From an uncultured Bacteroidota bacterium (GTDB lineage: Bacteria; Bacteroidota; Rhodothermia; Rhodothermales; Salinibacteraceae), in contig CAJXLV010000028.1 in NCBI GenBank assembly GCA_913056185.1, forward strand, positions 1 through 48,114: a stretch of 48,114 bases of DNA, given 5' to 3'. Positions 45,492-48,114 of this stretch are shown here, one piece after another. The notes under the pieces are model-generated. The model was not told the origin of the DNA. It did not search any database and was given only the letters and a program-made list of their open reading frames with translations. Every line of letters starts with the position of its first letter. Position 1 is the stretch's first letter. The position numbers and the translations under genes were made by a program.

Positions 45492-45580
45492 CGAACAGAC
45501 CGATCAAGCCAATACATCCGGCGCAAGCGGACGCGAAGCAAGGCGTAGTGCGGGTTGAGGGCGCATTGCCCAGGGAATTA

Positions 45581-45813
45581 CTATTTTAAGAATGTTCTCC
45601 GCGTGAAAATGCATTCGGGCCAAAAAGTTTCGTGCTGTGCGGCCTCTGTTTCGTCTTCCTGTGCCAAATCATCGGCCCGCACGCGCGAGCCGTCTCGGTT
45701 CATGGATTGAAAAAGCGCTTCGAAAGGCCCGTTTTCTTCCTCGGAGCCGTCCCGGTCCTCGTGCACCGGACACAGCCCCCCCTCTGCCCCCCCTTCGCAT
45801 GCATCAATTTCAT
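45581..45813 (-). pseudogene. small acidic ORF apparently frameshifted at G tracts
   Basis: A frame ending at 45581 encodes an acidic, halophile-like stretch (EDRDGSEEENGPFEALFQSM, then RADDLAQEDETEAAQHET). It has no ATG before its middle, only a GTG at 45766. The nearby ATG at 45813 (MKLMHAKGG) would enter this frame if one base were gained at the G7 tracts (45776-45782 and 45787-45793 as C on the plus strand). So it may be a decayed gene, a phase-variable gene, or chance. It starts 34 bases after the stop of the small membrane protein gene. Confidence 0.3.
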
Positions 45814-45847
45814 CGCCGTTTCAAAAGAGGCCGTAAGTGGCGGACAG

Positions 45848-46102
45848 TCAGAGATCGCGCCAGGTGGCCTCCTCCACGTCTTCGTCCCAGAACGTGGGTT
45901 CGTTGCGCGCCGCTCCCGTCTCCTCGCGGGGCGAGGGGCCGCCCCACCCCTCAGGGAGGGCCGTGCCGGACGGCGCCTCGGCCGACGCGCCGCGGGACTC
46001 CTCGCGGGACGTCCCGGAATCGCGTCCCCCCAGCAGGCGAACGAGGTTTCCCATCGTCCGGAGGATGAAGTACAAGATGACGGCGAGGGCGAAGTACTCC
46101 AT
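45848..46102 (-). CDS. small membrane protein with acidic tail (DUF4834-like)
   Basis: 84 residues. One N-terminal membrane helix (MEYFALAVILYFILRTMGNL) is followed by a Ser/Glu/Gly-rich linker and a conserved-looking acidic end (PTFWDEDVEEATWRDL). The architecture resembles the small DUF4834-type proteins of Bacteroidota, a weak similarity recalled from general knowledge. There is no catalytic motif. It follows the deoxynucleoside kinase gene by 53 bases on the same strand and is probably co-transcribed. Confidence 0.65.
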   Translation of the reverse strand: MEYFALAVILYFILRTMGNLVRLLGGRDSGTSREESRGASAEAPSGTALPEGWGGPSPREETGAARNEPTFWDEDVEEATWRDL

Positions 46103-46155
46103 CAGACAGATGTGCGGCAGGCATCGACGTGGGCACGGGCTCCCCCGGCGGATCG

Positions 46156-46818
46156 TTACGAGGCGTGCGGCTGGACGTGGCGAATCCGCTCGTCGGTGGG
46201 AGCGATGATGTGGCGGACCAGGGCCTGAAAGTCAGGCGGGTGTTCCACGAAGTCGATCTCCGCGACATTCACCACCAGAAGTGGGGTGCGTTCGTACTGT
46301 CGGAAGTACCGATCGTAGGCCGCGTGCAGGTTGGCAATGTAGTCGGGGTCCATATCGCGCTCGTAGGGGCGGTCCCGCTTTTGAATGTTTTGGAGCAGCC
46401 GCTCGGGCGAAGAGCGGAGGTAGACCACGAGGTCTGGGGTGGGGATGGTGGGCTCCATAAGCCGAAAGAGCGACTCGTAGAGCTGGAGTTCGTCGCCGCC
46501 GAGCGTTTGACGGGCAAAGATGCGATCTTTGTCGAACGTATAGTCGCTCACCGCAAAGGCGCGGAAGAGATCGCGCTCGGCGAGTTCTTTTTGCTGTCGA
46601 AAGCGACTCGCGAGGAACGCGAGCTGCGTCTGGAAGGCCCACCGGTCCCGGTTCTCGTAAAAGCGCTCCAGGAACGGATTTTCTTCGAAGCGTTCGAGCA
46701 CCGCGTCAGCCTCGAAGCGTTGGGTGAGGCGCTGCGTGAGGGTGGTGGTGCCGGCCCCGATGGCCCCTTCAATGGCGACGTAGTCGAGATCATTCGGGGG
46801 GGAGAGGGCAGGGGCCAT
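46156..46818 (-). CDS. deoxynucleoside kinase
   Basis: 220 residues. It phosphorylates a deoxynucleoside for salvage. The P-loop lies in YVAIEGAIGAGTTTLTQRL; FEENPFLERFYENRDRWAFQ carries the conserved substrate Glu and Arg; SDYTFDKDRIFARQTL is the DRS-like region; YLRSSPERLLQNIQKRDRPYERDM is the lid. It belongs to the dGK/dCK-like family; the base preference cannot be read. The start at 46818 is preferred over 46878, which adds a Ser-rich leader. It lies 75 bases after folK on the same strand, as in several related genomes (from memory). Confidence 0.92.
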   Translation of the reverse strand: MAPALSPPNDLDYVAIEGAIGAGTTTLTQRLTQRFEADAVLERFEENPFLERFYENRDRWAFQTQLAFLASRFRQQKELAERDLFRAFAVSDYTFDKDRIFARQTLGGDELQLYESLFRLMEPTIPTPDLVVYLRSSPERLLQNIQKRDRPYERDMDPDYIANLHAAYDRYFRQYERTPLLVVNVAEIDFVEHPPDFQALVRHIIAPTDERIRHVQPHAS

Positions 46819-46893
46819 CGGGGAGGAGACAGGGTGGGAAGAAGACGTGGAAAAAAGACGTGGAAAGGCGGGGCGCAACGCCGCCGTGCCGCC

Positions 46894-47442
46894 CTACAGA
46901 GCCCCGGGAGACGGCGCGTCCGGGGGCGGAACGTGGAGTGTGTGCGCCGTGCGCCGAAGGGCGGTGTCGTCGGGGCAGTCGGCAAGCAAGCGGTGGACCG
47001 GCGCCTCGAACGGTGGGGGAACCGGAAAGTTTGGGGCGAGGTCGGCCCACGGGCGGAGCACGAACCGGCGCTCCCCAAGGCGGGGATGGGGAAGAGTGAG
47101 GAAGTCGGTCCGGCGCGTTTTTTGCCCCACCGCCAGCAGGTCGATGTCGAGCGGGCGAGGCGCCCACCGCTCTGCGGGCCGGGTCCGGCCCTCGGCGCCT
47201 TCCACAGCGTGGGCCGTACGCAGCAGAGCCTCCGGTGAATCCGTGATGGCTGCGCGCAGCACGGCGTTGAGGAAGGGCGGCTGGGGCCCGCTGGACGGAC
47301 GGGTGTGCGCCTCCGTCTCGTACACGGGGGAGGCCCCAAGCACGCGGAGGGCGTCCTGCGCCGAAAGTCGGTCCACCGCCGCCTGAAGGTGCTCTCGGCG
47401 CGCTCCCTGATTGGAGCCGAGACCGAGGTAGGCGAGGGGCAT
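46894..47442 (-). CDS. folK: 2-amino-4-hydroxy-6-hydroxymethyldihydropteridine pyrophosphokinase
   Basis: 182 residues. It transfers pyrophosphate from ATP to the pterin in folate synthesis. Signature blocks: MPLAYLGLGSNQGARREHLQ, SPVYETEAH, PFLNAVLRAAI, RWAPRPLDIDLLAVG (the PRxxDxD signature) and LTLPHPRLGERRFVLRPWADLAP. A second in-frame ATG eight codons upstream (47466) is also possible. The C-terminal part (HVPPPDAPSPGAL) is Pro-rich. It is the first recognisable gene inward from the right end. Confidence 0.95.
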   Translation of the reverse strand: MPLAYLGLGSNQGARREHLQAAVDRLSAQDALRVLGASPVYETEAHTRPSSGPQPPFLNAVLRAAITDSPEALLRTAHAVEGAEGRTRPAERWAPRPLDIDLLAVGQKTRRTDFLTLPHPRLGERRFVLRPWADLAPNFPVPPPFEAPVHRLLADCPDDTALRRTAHTLHVPPPDAPSPGAL

Positions 47443-48114
47443 AGGACGCGCAGGGCTTTGGGACATCGGAGGTTGAGTTTTAGCCTTACAGTCCCACGAA
47501 GGTCCGCGCCAGTGCCTACGCGTCATCGTGCTTGAATGCTTTGCCTCACGTTGCGACGTGGAACCTGGGGCACTTCGTAGACACCTCCCTGTGTAGACGC
47601 CTCTATATCGATGCCGGCCCGGGAAACGCCCCTGCTGCCAAGACGGACGCGGACCGATGCGCCGTGCAGAAACGGCCCGTCGACAAATGGACGCCGACCT
47701 CGTGGGGCTGCTCAGCCGCTGCCCACTCGGCGTGGTGCGCAACTACGCCGACGTGGTGATGCCCATCGCGGGCCGGCGGGCCAACAACGCCGAGCCCACC
47801 GCCAGTCGCTCACCAGTCATCGCCTCTGGACGGCCAACGCACGCGCTGGGCCGAATCCGGGGTGGATGCTGACGGGGGCGCACGTGAGGAGGTCCCCAAA
47901 ACAACAGTGCACATCCTCATGCCGAGCGGAGCGCTCTGAGCGCCAGCGAGGCCCGCCTCCGCAGCCCCCCACCGGGAGGAGTCGCTCTTCCAACCTGCAG
48001 GACGGAGGGGCCGTCTCAAAAGTGGACACTCAAGATGAGAAGACCCGCACCTTCAATTTGTACCGAAACCACGCCGGAGTGGGACTGACCGGACGCATTC
48101 TGCCGAGAAAGTGC
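47443..48114. other. gene-poor, apparently decayed right end
   Basis: 672 bases with no intact gene. At about 47690-47815 a plus-strand frame (MDADLVGLLSRCPLGVVRNY, DVVMPIAGRRANNAEPT) has strongly GC-biased third positions but no recognised domain and stops soon, so it may be a gene remnant. At 47925-48005 a GAGCG/CGCTC-rich stretch (CATGCCGAGCGGAGCG) resembles dispersed intergenic repeats of Bacteroidota and relatives. GGCCGTCTCAAAAGTGGAC (48011-48029) looks like the tip of an insertion sequence, with no partner end visible. Confidence 0.45.

Noticed and set aside
47532..47759. A 75-codon plus frame at the right end (HVATWNLGHF opening)
   Set aside because: The opening recalls endonuclease/exonuclease/phosphatase proteins, but nothing else matches and codon bias lies in another frame.

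Overview
The window is chromosomal DNA of a GC-rich, probably salt-loving member of the Rhodothermota (Salinibacter-like). The signs are acidic, Asp/Glu-rich proteins, a full-length SprA (a Bacteroidota-type type IX secretion translocon), FadL-type and other outer-membrane proteins, and start codons that mostly follow C/T-rich leaders instead of Shine-Dalgarno sites. It is dense with housekeeping genes. I see no rRNA, tRNA, CRISPR array, prophage or intact insertion sequence.

Layout. 1-993: 5' part of proS, with a readable promoter. 1391-4455: an arginine-rich lipoprotein and a FadL-family outer-membrane protein. 4486-6566 (minus): tsaD then mltG. 6811-8745 (plus): a secreted protein, a LytR_C protein, rsfS and a DUF423 membrane protein. 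8791-9608: two small genes around a spacer rich in 7-base repeats. 9627-18116 (minus): sprA and lipB. 18521-23248 (minus): dnaX, ybaB, recR and a saccharopine-dehydrogenase-like gene. 23514-27203 (minus): an MFS exporter, a TRIC-like channel, tdk, a small Pro/Arg-rich ORF and an RDD protein. 27542-32011 (plus): a LysR regulator divergent from the MFS gene, a lipid kinase, an Smr protein and a lytic transglycosylase whose stop codon interlocks with that of dnaG. 32008-34266 (minus): a 51-residue lipoprotein and dnaG. 34458-37081: dapD (plus), a cold-shock gene (minus) and a beta-propeller-like lipoprotein (plus). 37062-39443 (minus): psd, pssA, purS and clpS. 39760-45428 (minus): carA, an unidentified lipoprotein, and a carB without its allosteric domain. 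45581-47442 (minus): folK, a deoxynucleoside kinase, a small membrane protein and a possible frameshifted ORF. 47443-48114: a gene-poor, apparently decayed end.

Functional themes are cell-envelope building (mltG, the lytic transglycosylase, psd/pssA, lipoproteins, SprA), nucleotide supply (carAB, purS, tdk, deoxynucleoside kinase), DNA replication and repair (dnaX, recR, dnaG), and cofactors (lipB, folK).

The most striking non-coding signal is a set of degenerate 7-base tandem arrays lying directly against the start codons of carB, recR, purS, the MFS gene and, more weakly, the gene at 9150. The word differs at each locus but the 7-base step is kept, and in the four clearest cases the array runs to, or within two bases of, the ATG. 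Other regulatory candidates are an intrinsic terminator inside the carA leader, so close to the ATG that it looks like an attenuator, and a perfect 9-bp inverted repeat with a distant third half-site ahead of the LysR gene.
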